A stretch of DNA of 64,000 nt from Codonopsis lanceolata (GCA_013146195.2 CM028378.1:5888340-5952339); one strand, 5' to 3'. Shown: positions 1-11,044, numbered from the stretch's first letter. The notes: a model not told the origin generated them from the letters alone. Numbers and translations: made by a program.

Positions 1-377
1 AACCTCATCAAAACAGGGCCAAGAACTCGAGGCGAGAACTTCGCCGACGACGGCCAGGAAAAGTGAAGCGAAAAGGGTTTTCGCTAGAATCAACTAGCAA
101 CCAAACCGTCGATGCAACTAGCATCTAACAAACATCAAGGCATGTTAATGATGTTTTAAATGCCCTTAACAAATAATCCATGAAGTTACAACATAAATCT
201 TAAACCGAGATTCAAAGCATCTCGCGAAAGAAAAGTGCATACATGCATCTCAAAGCGGCGTCAACGATCATGCTATTGACTCTAAACATATACGGGAGCT
301 AAATGAACATGTTTATGATGATTATCAATGTATGAATCCATGCATAACACAATCAAGCAACATTTTAGGGTTTTACA
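1..377 (-). repeat. Partial 3' LTR of Tekay-1
   Basis: Positions 1-222 match 8049-8270 with about six 1-2 base indels and essentially no substitutions. The LTR ends at TTTTACA (371-377), which reads TGTAAAA on the element strand, directly next to the polypurine tract. The rest of this LTR lies left of the window. Confidence 0.88.
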
Positions 378-391
378 TTCTCCCCTACTTT
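378..391 (-). other. Polypurine tract of Tekay-1
   Basis: On the minus strand this is a purine run (AAAGTAGGGGAGAA) immediately before the 3' LTR start TGTAAAA. It is the expected primer site for plus-strand DNA synthesis. Tekay-2 has the equivalent tract at 27299-27315. Confidence 0.8.
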
Positions 392-1880
392 AAGGAATTT
401 AGCCCCTAAATTCTTACCGTAGTCATCAAACAAATGAGGATATTTCTCTCGCATCTCCAACTCGGTCTCCCAAGTTGCTTCCTCGATCTCGTGATTCTTC
501 CAAAGGACTTTCACCAATGGAATTCTCTTGCTCCTCAAAACTTGCTCTTTCGTGTCAAGTATCTTCACTTGCTCCACATAAGACAAATCCGGTGAAAAGT
601 AATCTCCTCATACTCAAGAACATGGGAATCATCCTTAAGATATTTCGAAGCATAGACACATGAAATACATTATGGATCTCGACAAAGGCGGTAAAGCCAC
701 CACGTATGCCAAACTCCCAACTCGCTCCAGAATCTCAAAAGGTCCAACAAACCTCGGTGATAATTTCCCTTTCTTCCCGAATCTCTTGGTACCCCTTCTA
801 GGCGATACCTTAAGAAACACAAAGTCTCAACACGAAACTCCAAATCTCTCCTTCTATTATCCGCGTAGCTTTTAATCGACTTTGAGCGGTGAGCAATCTA
901 TCTCGAATTATCTTCACACTCTCAACAGACTGCTGAACAATTTCTGAACCCCATAATTTAGCTTCTCCAACCTCGTCCCAGCAAATAGGAGATCTACACT
1001 TCCTCCCATAAAGAGCCTCATACGGTGCCATCTCGATGCTCGACTGGTAACTATTGTTGTATGCAAACTCCGCCAAAGGAAGATGTGTATCCCAACTCCC
1101 TTAAAATCAATCGTACAAGCCCATGACATATCCTCAAGTATACGAATCGTTCTCTCGGTGTCGTCGGATGAGGGTGAAAAGCGTGCTAAAGTTCAACTTG
1201 GTCCCCATAGCCTCTTGCAAAGCTTGCCAAAACCTCGATGTAAACCTCGGATCGGTCGAAACAATACTACTTGGAACCCGTGCAATCTAACAATCTCACT
1301 GCACATACGCCGCTAAGCGACTCAAAGAATAAGTCATAGCAATCGGAATAAAATGAGCCGACTTCGTGAGCCGATCAACAACAACCCAGGCGGCATCAAA
1401 ACCTCTGAGTGCGTGGAAATCCGAAACAAAGTCCATCGTAACATGTTCCCATTTCCACTCAGGAATATCCAACGGTTGTAACAACCTGCGGGCCTTTGGT
1501 GTTCGCCTTTACCTGTGACAAGTGAGACACCTCGACACATAATCGCTATGTCGTAAACTTCATGCCACTCCACCAAAATTGTTTCTTCAAATCTCTATAC
1601 ATTTTCGTACTCCCGGATGGATAGTATACTTTGCCTTGTGAGCCTCATCCAATACAAGCCGCTTCACATCTTCAAGCGATGGAACACAAACTCTACCTTT
1701 AAATGTCAAAATCCCATCTGGTTCATCGCAAACTCATTCTCCTTATTCTCACCCAAACCATCAATAATTTTCACCAACTACGGATCTTTCTTACGAGTCT
1801 CCTTAATTCTCTCCAATAAAATTTGGAATAGCCGCACACTAGCAAATAATACTCCATGATTAACCTCGCTAGGATTCCAA
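381..1880 (-). pseudogene. Tekay-1 integrase with C-terminal chromodomain (frameshifted)
   Basis: The minus-strand frame at 365-586 carries a chromodomain-like end (KVLWKNHEIEEATWETE, then a YPHLF tail), which in chromoviruses targets integration to marked chromatin. Upstream frames at 810-1076 (MAPYEALYGRKCRSPICWDE) and 1296-1484 (WEHVTMDFV, catalytic-core start) are integrase. The frame changes several times and the core is interrupted, so no intact integrase is encoded as read. The parallel frame in Tekay-2 (27294-27962) is intact over the chromodomain and makes the identification safe. Confidence 0.85.
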
Positions 1881-1899
1881 TCACGAACATCTTCCAACA

Positions 1900-3393
1900 T
1901 TTTCCATTCCGCATCATCAAACAAGACAAGTGCACTTTTCTACTCAAAGCATCTGCAACAACGTTCGCTTTCCCGGATGATACAATATCGTGCAATCGTG
2001 ATCCTTCAATTTCTCCATCCATCTCCATTGTCTCATGTTCAACTCTTTACGAGAGAAGAGATATTTCAAACTCTTATGATCCGTGAAAATCTCAAACTTC
2101 GAACCATACAAATAATGCTTCCACTTGTGCAAAGCAAATATAATCGCCCTTGAGCTCAAGATCATGCGTAGGATAATTCATCTCATACGGAGACAACTTC
2201 CTTGAAGCATAAGCAATCACTTTCCCATTTTGCATAAGCACACATCCCAATCCTTCTTTCGAAGCATCACTATAAACAACAAAATTATCACCTCCGCTAG
2301 GCAATGCTAACTCTTGGGCCGTAGTCAACCTTTTCTTCAATTCTTGGAAGCTTTCTTCACACTTATCGCTCCACACAAATGCGGTCTTCTTTTGAGTCAA
2401 ATTTGTCATGGGCGTAGCAATCTTGAAAATCCCTCAATAAATCTCCGATAGTAACCGGCTAGCCCCAAGAAACTCCGTACCTCGATAGCGTGGTCGGCCT
2501 CCTCCAATTCATTCTTGCTTCAACCTTTGGAAGGATCCACCGCTATCCGGCACTAGAAACAACGTGCCCCAAAAATGAAACCTCCTCTAGCCAAAAAGCA
2601 CACTTGCTAAACTTGGCGTAGAGTTGCCTCTCCCAGAAGAATAGACAAAACCATCCGCAAATGTTGTGCATGCTCATCCAGAGACTTAGAATACACAAGG
2701 ATGTCGTCTATGAAAACCACCACGAAGCAATCAAGAAAATTGTGAAATACCGGTTCATCAAATCCATGAACACCGCCGGCGCATTAGTCAACCGAATGGC
2801 ATCACCATAAATTCATAATGCCCGTACCTCGTGCGGCCGTTTTGAACATCTTCGGCTCTAACCTTCAAGCGATGGTACCCAAATCTCAAGTCAAGTTTGG
2901 AATAGACCACCGATCCTTGCAATTGATCAAACAAGTCATCTATATGAGGCAATGGATACTTGTTCTTGATCGTTGCCTTGTTCAACTCTCGATAATCGAT
3001 GCACAATCTCGGGCTCCCATCTTTCTTCCTCACAAATAACAGGTGCACCCCAGGCGTACGCTTGGCTTAATGAAGCCAATGTCAAGGAGCTCTTGCAAGC
3101 TGAATCTTCAACTCCTTTAACTCCATAGGTGCCATTCTATACGGCGCCTTGAAGTGGTGTAGTCCCGGCAATAACTCAATACAAAATTCAATCTCTCTAT
3201 CTGGAGGCATCCCAAAATCTTTAGAAAACATCGGGAACTCACACACAAGCGGCACATCTTCAAGATTAGAAGAAGAAACCGCTTGTCCACCACGCAAGCA
3301 AGATACCTGTGCACCCAGCGACAACGGTTTCCTAGCCTTAAGCGCGAAATGGCCAGCGTAAACCACTCGGTGCATTATCTCCCAAAAACACAA
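1900..3393 (-). pseudogene. Tekay-1 reverse transcriptase and RNase H (frameshifted)
   Basis: In element order: the pre-RT linker (PPDREIEFCIELLPG, 3082-3393); the RT start with RLCIDYRELNKATIKNKYPLP (2788-3048); RNase H with VVYSDASKEGLGCVLMQ (2092-2409); and the RNase H end with FEIFTDHKSLKYLFS (1944-2165). All are strong Ty3/gypsy signatures. The YxDD-box region near 2700 (about GFVYRRHPCVF in broken frame) is not open in one frame. Reading is scattered over all three frames, so the copy is non-functional as assembled. Confidence 0.87.
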
Positions 3394-3395
3394 AG

Positions 3396-3720
3396 TTAGG
3401 AGCAGCCGGGCAAAGCAAAAGTGACTCTTTTACTAAGGCAATCCACTAATGCATGATATGTGCTCAACCAATCCATACCAAGAATAACATCAAAATCACG
3501 GAGTGGTAACACCACCAAATCCGCATGCAACACATGTTTATCCACAAGTACATCGCATGCTCTATAAATATCTGAAGCCAACAAACATTCCCCAAGAGGG
3601 GTAGATACTTCAAGCACATATGGTAAAGGCGAGGCATAACACATAGCTTATCAGCGAAATGCGATGCAACATATGAATGCGATGATCACGGGTCTATAAG
3701 TACACGAGCCTCATTACGAA
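3396..3720 (-). pseudogene. Tekay-1 aspartic protease
   Basis: The frame 3396-3644 contains VVLPLRDFDVILGMDWLSTY, the hydrophobic ILGMDWL half of a retroviral-type protease. The upstream half near 3680-3715 reads LIDP then a break before SHSYVA, where LIDxGxSHSF is expected, so the active-site loop is damaged. The protease would cut the Gag-Pol polyprotein. Confidence 0.75.
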
Positions 3721-3839
3721 AATAGAAAGCGGTACCTCCAATCACTGCTGTAGACTTCGGTACACCTCTCGATCTAGAGCAAATACACGACCACACTTTA
3801 GCTTTTCCATCATTGTCTCTCTTTGTCCCAAGCGTAGTC

Positions 3840-5095
3840 ATTGGAACCTCTGTCGATTGCTCTTCAATTTAGGACAATCCTTCTTCATATGCCCGGAAAC
3901 TCCACAGTAGTAACACTCCATTGGTGCTCCATTCTTACTCCAGCACCTATCTTCTGTATGCCCAATCTTGGAACAATAAGAACAAACCAATGCCACACTA
4001 CGATCCCTCTGAGTAGATGTAGTACTAGCTCCCTTGCCACTTGACTGACTCTTCGCATGTCCTTCATAATGAGATTTTCCACTTCCTTTCTTGCGATCAC
4101 TGCCTCCACTAAAATTCCCACGGTTACCTGCTCCATGACTCCGCCCGGATATTGCTTAGAGGCTGCGAGAAGAACCGAAATAGGCATAATGCGGTGCTCA
4201 TCAATGTCTCTCTCAATAATGTAGGCTCTATCAACGGCCTTCACGTAGTCTCTGGCGATGAGAAAGAAGGCATTTCACGTACTCCGTCCTCGGACCCTTA
4301 ACAAATTTACGTGTTCTCCTAGCCTCAAATGCGGAATCAAATGTGTGCGATAACGAGCCAACTCGGTGAATCGGTGAATCTTGTGGCTGTCATACTCCCT
4401 GCACCAAATCGAGAAATTCTTTCTCTCTTTTCTCTCGAACCACTTAGGTACATAGGAAGCTCGAACTCTCGAGCGAAATTAGGCCATATACGTGGGACTC
4501 TATGCGGTTCCCAACTCTCCCTCGGTACACGCCACCAATGCTCGGCGGCACCCTCAAGCTTGAACACCGCTAATACAACTTTACGTTCATCATCGCAACT
4601 TGATGGTGCAAATATTTTCTCAAGTGTTCGATCCAAAGCTCGGCTTTATTGCGTCCGGCTCTCCATTAAATTGCCTCGGCTTTAACTTCACAAATCTTTC
4701 AAGCATAGAATTATCATTATGCCTAGCCTCTTGCCTCGGCCTCTCTACACGTGGCTCGGTACGTGGTTACGGCCGTGGTCCCCCTTGTTGCTCCACTCTG
4801 CCAAAACCTCTTTGATTCATCTCGTTCATCAAATCAAGCATGCCACGATACATATTTGCCATCGCCTCATCTTGCTCTTACGGTGTTCGCGGTGGAGGAA
4901 TATTACATTGGCGGTTATCGTTAGCATTTACGCCACCGCCAATACCTCTACCGGCACCTCTACCGGTGCCACCTCAGGAACTAGCTCTGCTCTAGTATCC
5001 ACCATTAAACCTACAATAACACTCGGCGTTAATAAAATAAATCTATCACACAAACCAACCCCCAAAGCCAAGGAACCTATCGGTGAAAGCTAAAT
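3840..5095 (-). pseudogene. Tekay-1 gag with two CCHC zinc knuckles
   Basis: Minus-strand reading of 3872-3984 gives two CX2CX4HX4C knuckles in tandem: CSYCSKIGHTEDRC and CYYCGVSGHMKKDC. These bind RNA during packaging. The capsid-type region is at 4337-4636 (RKVVLAVFKLEGAAEHWW, FAREFELPMYL). Frames change between segments. The gag start is expected just inside the PBS near 5095; no clean start codon can be assigned. Confidence 0.78.
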
Positions 5096-5106
5096 TTATA
5101 ATCATA

Positions 5107-5117
5107 GCTCGATACCA
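5107..5117 (-). other. Primer binding site of Tekay-1
   Basis: Minus-strand TGGTATCGAGC, close to the plant initiator-Met tRNA complement TGGTATCAGAGC. It lies two to three bases inside the 5' LTR end, as expected. Tekay-2 has the same variant at 31913-31923. Confidence 0.82.
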
Positions 5118-5880
5118 AGCGTGACGACCCGACCGGATCCCAAGGCGAAATCCCAAGGTCGTGCCGCCAGAAACAAATAACAACAAACAAGTAGCAAATA
5201 ATGGGTAGGGCCATAACGGCGATACACCGACAACTTAAAACACATGCGGAAGCAAATGAAATAAAAGCAGTGGCGCCCAGAGCTAACAAGCTCAAACTAA
5301 AACAACCAAAGAGATGATTAATCTCTCGGTCCAAAAATTCGACTCGCGTGCGCAACATTGGGCACGTAGGACAAACTCCTGTTATGCAATTCAAATATAT
5401 AGCATAAAATAAAACCAAGTCATCGGCGAAACTACGGCGGAACCCAACATTAAACTAAGTCTAAGACTCTAGTCTAACAACTCAACGGCTAAACACATGC
5501 TTGGGAGAACAAACATATTAATAACTAGCAATATAGCATGCTAAACATTTTTCACCAATAAACCAAGCGCGACTAAAACTTGTCGGCTACCAACAACATA
5601 AGTACTAACAATTATATGTACTAACAACAAGTAAGCATATGGAGATATAACCATACATATACATCAAGCACAACCACCACCGGTTGGCTACCAAAAGAAT
5701 AAGCTAACATCAAATACAACATTACAATCATATTAAGGTTTGCTACCCAAATCATGAAGTTTATGTAACTTCATCTTCCCACGACCTCACCAAAACAAAA
5801 CCAACAACTATGTAGCAACCTTTCCAAAAGAATTCCTTGCCAACGTAACCTTGGATTTACTTGGATCCGCTCGGCGACTC

Positions 5881-5929
5881 GGATCTAGGGAAACACAACC
5901 AACAAATAAAAGTAAGTCACAATGACTTA
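5881..5929 (-). promoter_or_regulatory. LTR stem-loop with splice-acceptor-like tract (Tekay-1)
   Basis: A perfect 7-bp stem TAAGTCA/TGACTTA with a 3-base loop sits at 5913-5929. On the element strand it is followed by a pyrimidine-rich tract ending in CCCTAGATCC (5881-5900). The same arrangement recurs in every chromovirus LTR of the window. Function is inferred only. Confidence 0.45.
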
Positions 5930-6529
5930 GTAAGTTACTAACCATAACTTCCTATCATGGCATAATGCTCAATCATAAAATATGTCATGCTATCGTCATG
6001 AAATAACCGTATATAAATTCATGTCGTGGCATCCATGCTCGACATTAAATAAATATGTTATCGTTAAAGTATAACATCTCATCATAAAACCGTGTCAAGG
6101 CATTTTAGTCCTAAACAACAATAATTATACCTTTGGCATAAAACAACATTCCCATAATATTCATGTGGTAGCATATATGCTTAACAACTTAAATCAATAT
6201 GTTATCTATTAAGTATAACATGTAAGAAACCAACACAAACATCATATCATATCCAAATTCACCAAGCACGTTATTTACTTAAGCACTTGTGAAACAATTC
6301 ATATATATAAGGGATATGATACCATTACCGAAATTCCTCCGGCGTGTCGCTCTGCAAAAACACGTGCAAAACCCTTATGTGCCCTCGATATCCCTCTCGT
6401 AGATATCGGCGTCCCGAGCGATCTCCGCTCGAGTTCCATAGTTATCAAAGTCATGTGTATTACTACAACTAAGATAAACTACTTCCCCACCGTGGCCATC
6501 GATGGAGGGTGTGTGCAAACCCGACACGG

Positions 6530-6577
6530 CGATACATCGCGATCACGAATCCCATAATTCGTGAAGGCGATGTATCG
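6530..6577. promoter_or_regulatory. Two-tier palindrome in the Tekay-1 LTR
   Basis: Outer arms CGATACATCG (6530-6539) and CGATGTATCG (6568-6577) are exact reverse complements. Inside them, CACGAAT (6544-6550) and ATTCGTG (6557-6563) are also exact. Internal loops are 4 bases on each side and the apical loop is 6 bases. Diverged copies lie at 25421-25440, 32810-32828 and 62219-62238. Confidence 0.5.
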
Positions 6578-8284
6578 TCCCACCAAAACTCAACAGAGGC
6601 CGGTGGACTTAAAACCCAAGCACAAGTAATATATACTCATATGCTCAAAACAAGTAGGTAAACACTCTACTATCAAACTAGTCATGCAATTCATCCACAA
6701 CTAGCATAAACATCATAACAGAGAATCATATAAGCTCTCATAATCAAGTGTGCTTCACACACTTCAAAACTTCTTGGAGGCTCGACCTCCATGAATTCTA
6801 CCCAAAATTCCGTAGGACTTAAAATTATAGTTCTAGGATTCATACTAACCCAAAGGTTAACTCCGTTGAGTTCAATCTAAGTTTTCGAAAATTCAAGGAT
6901 TAGAAGCTTAGGCTTCATCAACCCCTATGTTCATAACTATCGCCCAAAACCACAATCCCAATGTTCAATATACTCATATAAACCCAACAAACTAATTAAC
7001 AATGCAACTTAGAATAATTTAGCCATCTTGTGCATAATATCATCCAAGTCATCATACCAATCATAACATTCAATTCATGATTAAAATTCACAACATGGTT
7101 CAATATGTTCTATTAAGCTTGTAAAACATATTAATCAAGCTAACATCATTAGATTGCAAGCTAAAACCAAATTAGGGCAAATCACCCTCCAAGCATCTCA
7201 ACCAAACTAACATCAATCTTCATGAAAAATCAACATAATCAAGTTCAATAGGCAATTTAGAACATGAATTTCACATAGACATGGTCTCACATAGGCCAAT
7301 CAAGTTCTAACATAAATTTGAAATCCTAGGGTTCATACATTTCTAGAAACCTAACAATGGCTTCCATTGACCCAAATAGCACACATGGTTGATTCCTAGG
7401 GTCAATGGAGCCTAAAAAGGAGGAAGAAAGGTAGAAACTTACCAAAACTTAGCCCTAACAAGAAAATTCGTGCCCTAGAGATGGTGTCTTCTCCTCAACT
7501 CTTTCTTCAACCTTGAAGGTGAGAATGGGGAAGAAGAAGACTCCATTAATGGCCTCCAAGCTTCAGCCCTTCAAGACCCAGAATCTCCTTCTCAAGCTCT
7601 CTCTCTCAAGCCCTTTGAGTGCTCCCAGAAAGAAGAAGAGAAGAAGGGAAGTCGACTTCTTTGGCCGAACTATGGAGAGAATGCGGCGGTTGGGTTTTAT
7701 ATGGGGATTAAATCCTCTAATTACCTCACTAATTAGCCCCTAATCTCTAATAGATGTTTAGGATTAGTTTAGGTTAAGTAAGTGGGTTAGGATGGGTTTA
7801 ATTAGGTTTAATTGGTCAAACTTTCGGACGATAGAAAAAGAGGCAAAATCCGACATTCGGAAATTGACCCCTTGCGGTCGCTTAGGGTTATGATGCGACC
7901 GCATCAAAATTTCAGCATTTAGGGTTTTGTTCAATCCTTGCTCGATCCCGGCCTCTCCCGCGTGCGTTCTCGAGTCCTTCCAAGCCAAAATTGGTCTACA
8001 ATTCACCCTTAATATCCTCCAATCTATAACCAAAGGAATCAAGTCTCAAACCTCATCAAAACAGGGCCAAGAACTCGAGGCGAGAACTCGCCGAACGACG
8101 GCCAGGAAAAGTGGCGAAAAGGGTTTTCGCTAGAATCCAACTAGCAACCAAACCGTCGATGCAACTAGCATCTAACAAACATCAAGGCATGTTAAATGAT
8201 GTTTTAAATGCCCTTCTAACAAATAATCCATGAAGTTACAACATAAATCTTAAACCCGAGATTCAAAGCAAAGTAAACGATTCA

Positions 8285-8760
8285 CGCGCCGCCGCCTCAA
8301 GTGCGTGTCGTTGTCAGAGATAATTTCAAAAGGTACCCCGTATCAGTATATGATATTGGTCCTGATGAATTCGGACACCTTTCGAGCATTAAATATTTTG
8401 TAGGAAGAGGCTTCCACCCACTTTGTGAAGTAGTCGACAGCCACTAAGACATATTCATGGCCATTGGATCCCTGCGGGTGGATTTGACCGATGACGTCAA
8501 TTCCCCAAGTTGAGAAGGGCCAAGGGGCTGTGGAGTTGTATAAGATATGCGGGGGCACGTGCTGTAGGTTTGCGAAACGCTGGCATTTGTCGCAATGTCG
8601 TACCCACCGAATACAATCAGTTTCTAGTGTGCTCCAATAGTACCCCTGTCTGATGACTTTCTTGGCTAGCATATGCCCATTCATGTGTGGTCCGCAAGTA
8701 CCACCATGAAGCTGGTCCGTGATTTGCTCGGCTTTGGCCTGATCGACACATAATAAGTTT
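8285..8760 (-). pseudogene. Tat integrase, C-terminus missing
   Basis: The frame 8343-8684 shows the HHCC zinc-finger end (WVRHCDKCQRFANLQH) and the start of the DDE core (WGIDVIGQIHPQG, then VAVDYFTKWVEA with the first catalytic Asp in GIDVIG). Reading continues past 8343 with YGVPFEIISDN, the second catalytic Asp region, and then ends at the junction with the Tekay-1 LTR. The third catalytic residue and the C-terminus are absent, so the enzyme cannot be active. Confidence 0.85.
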
Positions 8761-9056
8761 AGGCCCTGGTAGTGCCTTTTGTATTGGCTGCCTCCGCTGA
8801 CTACAAATTGCGATGCCTATCTCCGCAGGGAGACTTTCCCCCTTTTGTATAAGCTGGGAGGATAGACTCCTTTCTGAAGTAGATTCATGATGTCTGAATA
8901 CCAGGGCTCGATGTCCTTTTCAGGAGCAACATCGATTCTAAAGTAGTAGGCCGGAGTGACCTTTTTCCCAACTATAAATGGTTGGACATTGATTTCTGTG
9001 GGAATTTGAACCAGTGATGCTAGAGTGGCCAGGGCATCGGCGAATTGATTTCTATC

Positions 9057-9335
9057 TTATGGTAGATAATGGAACGAGATATTGTCAAATTTGTTGGCTA
9101 GTGCAGTCAATTTGGCATGATAAAGCTGTAGCCGGGGATCCTGGGTCTTCCACTTCCCTTCGACTTGGTTTATGATTATAGCGGAATCACCATACACCTC
9201 TAAATCTTTGGCTCCTTTTCGGAGAGCCTCTTCTAGGCCTGCAATACAAGCCTCATATTCAGTTGTGTTATTTGAGCATTCAAACTCCAACCTTATGGCC
9301 AGCGAAGTGTGGGAGTCTGCTGGGTCGATTAGCAA
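9057..9335 (-). CDS. Tat archaeal-type (second) RNase H domain
   Basis: This 92-codon open segment contains ECSNNTTEYEACIAGLEEAL (catalytic Glu in the TEYEA helix) and LEVYGDSAIIINQVEGKW (catalytic Asp in GDS), matching the archaeal/type I RNase H that Tat-clade elements carry after their own RNase H. It would degrade the RNA strand of the replication hybrid. It is open as read but is part of a broken polyprotein; separate breaks lie on both sides. The first Asp is expected upstream of the listed start, near 9350. Confidence 0.8.
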   Translation of the reverse strand: MLIDPADSHTSLAIRLEFECSNNTTEYEACIAGLEEALRKGAKDLEVYGDSAIIINQVEGKWKTQDPRLQLYHAKLTALANKFDNISFHYLP

Positions 9336-9372
9336 AATTCCTATGCCAAAGCCCCTTTTGTTGGCGGCTCCG

Positions 9373-10014
9373 TCAAATGCTATTTGGTGTCATGATCGGC
9401 AATTTGTAAGACGCCTTCGTCTGGGAAACTAGGTTCAGCTGCACTTCTGCTTCTAGAGGCAGATCAACTAAATGGTCTACAATTACACTGCTTTTGATAG
9501 ATTTGAGCGTGAAATAGGTGATGTCAAATTCATTGAGGAGAAATAACCATTTAGCTAGTCGGCTAGAAAGTGATGGCTTGCCGAAGATGTACTTTATAGG
9601 ATCCATCCTGGAGATGAGTTTGATGGATCGAGCTTGCAGATAAGTTTTGAGCCTTTGCGTTGCCCAGACTAGGCCAGAGCAGCTTTTTTCCAATGCTGAG
9701 TAATTAAGCTCGCTTCCTTGCAGCTTCCTACTTATGAAATAGATGGCATTTTTTATGTAGGAATTTTCTTTTTGTTGGGCGAGCATAGCCCCTACTGATG
9801 TATTTGTGACGGTTAAATATAGGAGGAGAGGTTTATGTGTATGGGTAGGAGCTAACACTGGTGGATTGGTGAGGTAAGCTTTTATTTCTTCGAAAGCTAG
9901 CTGGCATTTTCTGTCCCAGACTTGGTCAGTATTTTTCTTTAGGAGTTTGAATAGGGTTTCACATATGGAAGTTAGCTGTCTGATGAAACGACTGATATAT
10001 TGTAGTCGACCCAA
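9373..10014 (-). CDS. Tat RT connection and primary RNase H domain
   Basis: A 213-codon open segment with the RT thumb/connection start (GRLQYISRFIRQLT), then RNase H motifs: PLLLYLTVTNTSVGAMLAQQ, where the first catalytic Asp of the usual LYL-S/A context is replaced, AIYFISRKLQGSELNYSALEK (E of the second motif), and LISRMDPIKYIF, where the usual TDH is changed. The changed catalytic positions agree with the known degeneration of the original RNase H in lineages that gained a second copy. It is preceded by the RT frame 10045-10353. Confidence 0.8.
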   Translation of the reverse strand: MGRLQYISRFIRQLTSICETLFKLLKKNTDQVWDRKCQLAFEEIKAYLTNPPVLAPTHTHKPLLLYLTVTNTSVGAMLAQQKENSYIKNAIYFISRKLQGSELNYSALEKSCSGLVWATQRLKTYLQARSIKLISRMDPIKYIFGKPSLSSRLAKWLFLLNEFDITYFTLKSIKSSVIVDHLVDLPLEAEVQLNLVSQTKASYKLPIMTPNSI

Positions 10015-10044
10015 GAAGCCTTTGACTTCTGTTGGAGTTTTTGG

Positions 10045-10899
10045 CTACGGCATATTTATGATAGCTTTGATTTTGGCCGGCTCGATCTCGATGCCCTGCT
10101 CGGTCACCATGATTCCTAGGACCTTGCCTTTGGTAACCCCAAATGTGCATTTGATGGGGTTAAGCTTCATCTGATACTTTCTTAACCTTTCAAAGAATTT
10201 TCGAAGGTCTTTGATATGGGCACTGTTGGCGTCACTGGAGTGCACGATCATGTCGTCTACGTACACTTCGACCTCTTTATGGATCATGTCGTGGAAAAGG
10301 ACAGTGGCAGCTTTTTGATATGTAGCCCCAGCATTTTTCAGCCCGAATGGCATGACAGTATAGCAGTAAGTTCCCCAGAGGGTGGTGAATGATGTTTTTT
10401 TCTTGGTCCTCTGCTACCATTTTGATTTGATTGTAGCCTAGCATGCCGTCCACAAAAGAGCTTATTTTGTGAGAAGACACGACGTCTACCACAATATCGA
10501 TGTTGGATAGAGGGAAGTCGTCCTTGGGTGATGCCTTATTGAGGTCGCGGAAGTCCACGCAGATTTTCGAACCTTTCCATTGGGCTTCGGAATAGTCACT
10601 ATGTTGGACAGCTAGATCGGGTATTCAACTACCCGAATAAATTTGACATGTAGCTGCTTCATGATTTCTTCTTTCACTTGTAGTGACCATTCTGGTTTGA
10701 TTCGACGGAGTTTCTGCTTGACTAGCCGAGCATCAGGATAAATGGGAATCCGATGTTCAACAATGGCTGGATCCAGCCCAGGCATGTCTTCGTAGGACCA
10801 TGCAAAGATGTCTACGAATTCTTTGAGGAGACGGATCAGTGCTGCCTTTTTAAGAGCCTTGTAGGTAGCTGTCAATTTTGACTTCTTTGACTTCATCAT
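10045..10899 (-). pseudogene. Tat reverse transcriptase (three frames)
   Basis: Segments in element order: 10899-10612 (FVDIFAWSYEDMPGLDPAI, then HRIPIYPDARLVKQKLRR), 10558-10277 (MDFRDLNKASPKDDFPLSNI) and 10353-10045 (MPFGLKNAGATYQ, then VYVDDMIVHS with the YVDD active site). The catalytic motifs are intact, but the segments lie in different frames, so at least two frameshifts separate them. Confidence 0.87.
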
Positions 10900-11044
10900 T
10901 CAGCCCCTGATTGATGGCGGACAAGTCTTCATTCGATGTCGTTGATTGATGTCTTTCCTGGTGCTCAACTGACTTAGAGAGCTCAAACAAGTAACTTTTG
11001 TCATTTGGATCCATTTGATTAAACGACTCATTATTAAACGTAAT

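Larger units (their letters stand above)
1..8270 (-). mobile_element. Tekay-like chromovirus (Ty3/gypsy) copy 1, right end truncated
   Basis: LTR retrotransposon read on the minus strand. In element order it has a 5' LTR (5120-8270), PBS (5107-5117), gag, protease, RT, RNase H, integrase and chromodomain (down to 381), a polypurine tract and a partial 3' LTR (1-377). Positions 1-222 repeat 8049-8270 almost exactly, which proves the LTR pair. The 3' LTR continues about 155 bp beyond the part matched by the 5' LTR, so the outer tip of the 5' LTR has been lost where it meets the Tat integrase at 8271. The long LTRs (>3 kb), gene order and C-terminal chromodomain are typical of the Tekay/Del clade. 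Coding frames are broken many times. Confidence 0.9.
5120..8270 (-). repeat. 5' LTR of Tekay-1 (outer tip missing)
   Basis: Starts at GTGACGACCCGACC next to the PBS and ends abruptly at 8270, where similarity to the 3' LTR stops; about 155 bp of the outer end (positions 223-377 of the 3' LTR) is missing. It is non-coding. The short frames inside it (7513-7743, 7764-8042, 7927-8133) match no known protein and are taken as chance. It contains two inverted-repeat structures described separately (5913-5929 and 6530-6577). Confidence 0.86.

Noticed and set aside
7513..8133. Open frames of 68-92 codons inside the Tekay-1 LTR
   Set aside because: They are not shared in frame by other LTRs and have no family text; LTR composition explains them.
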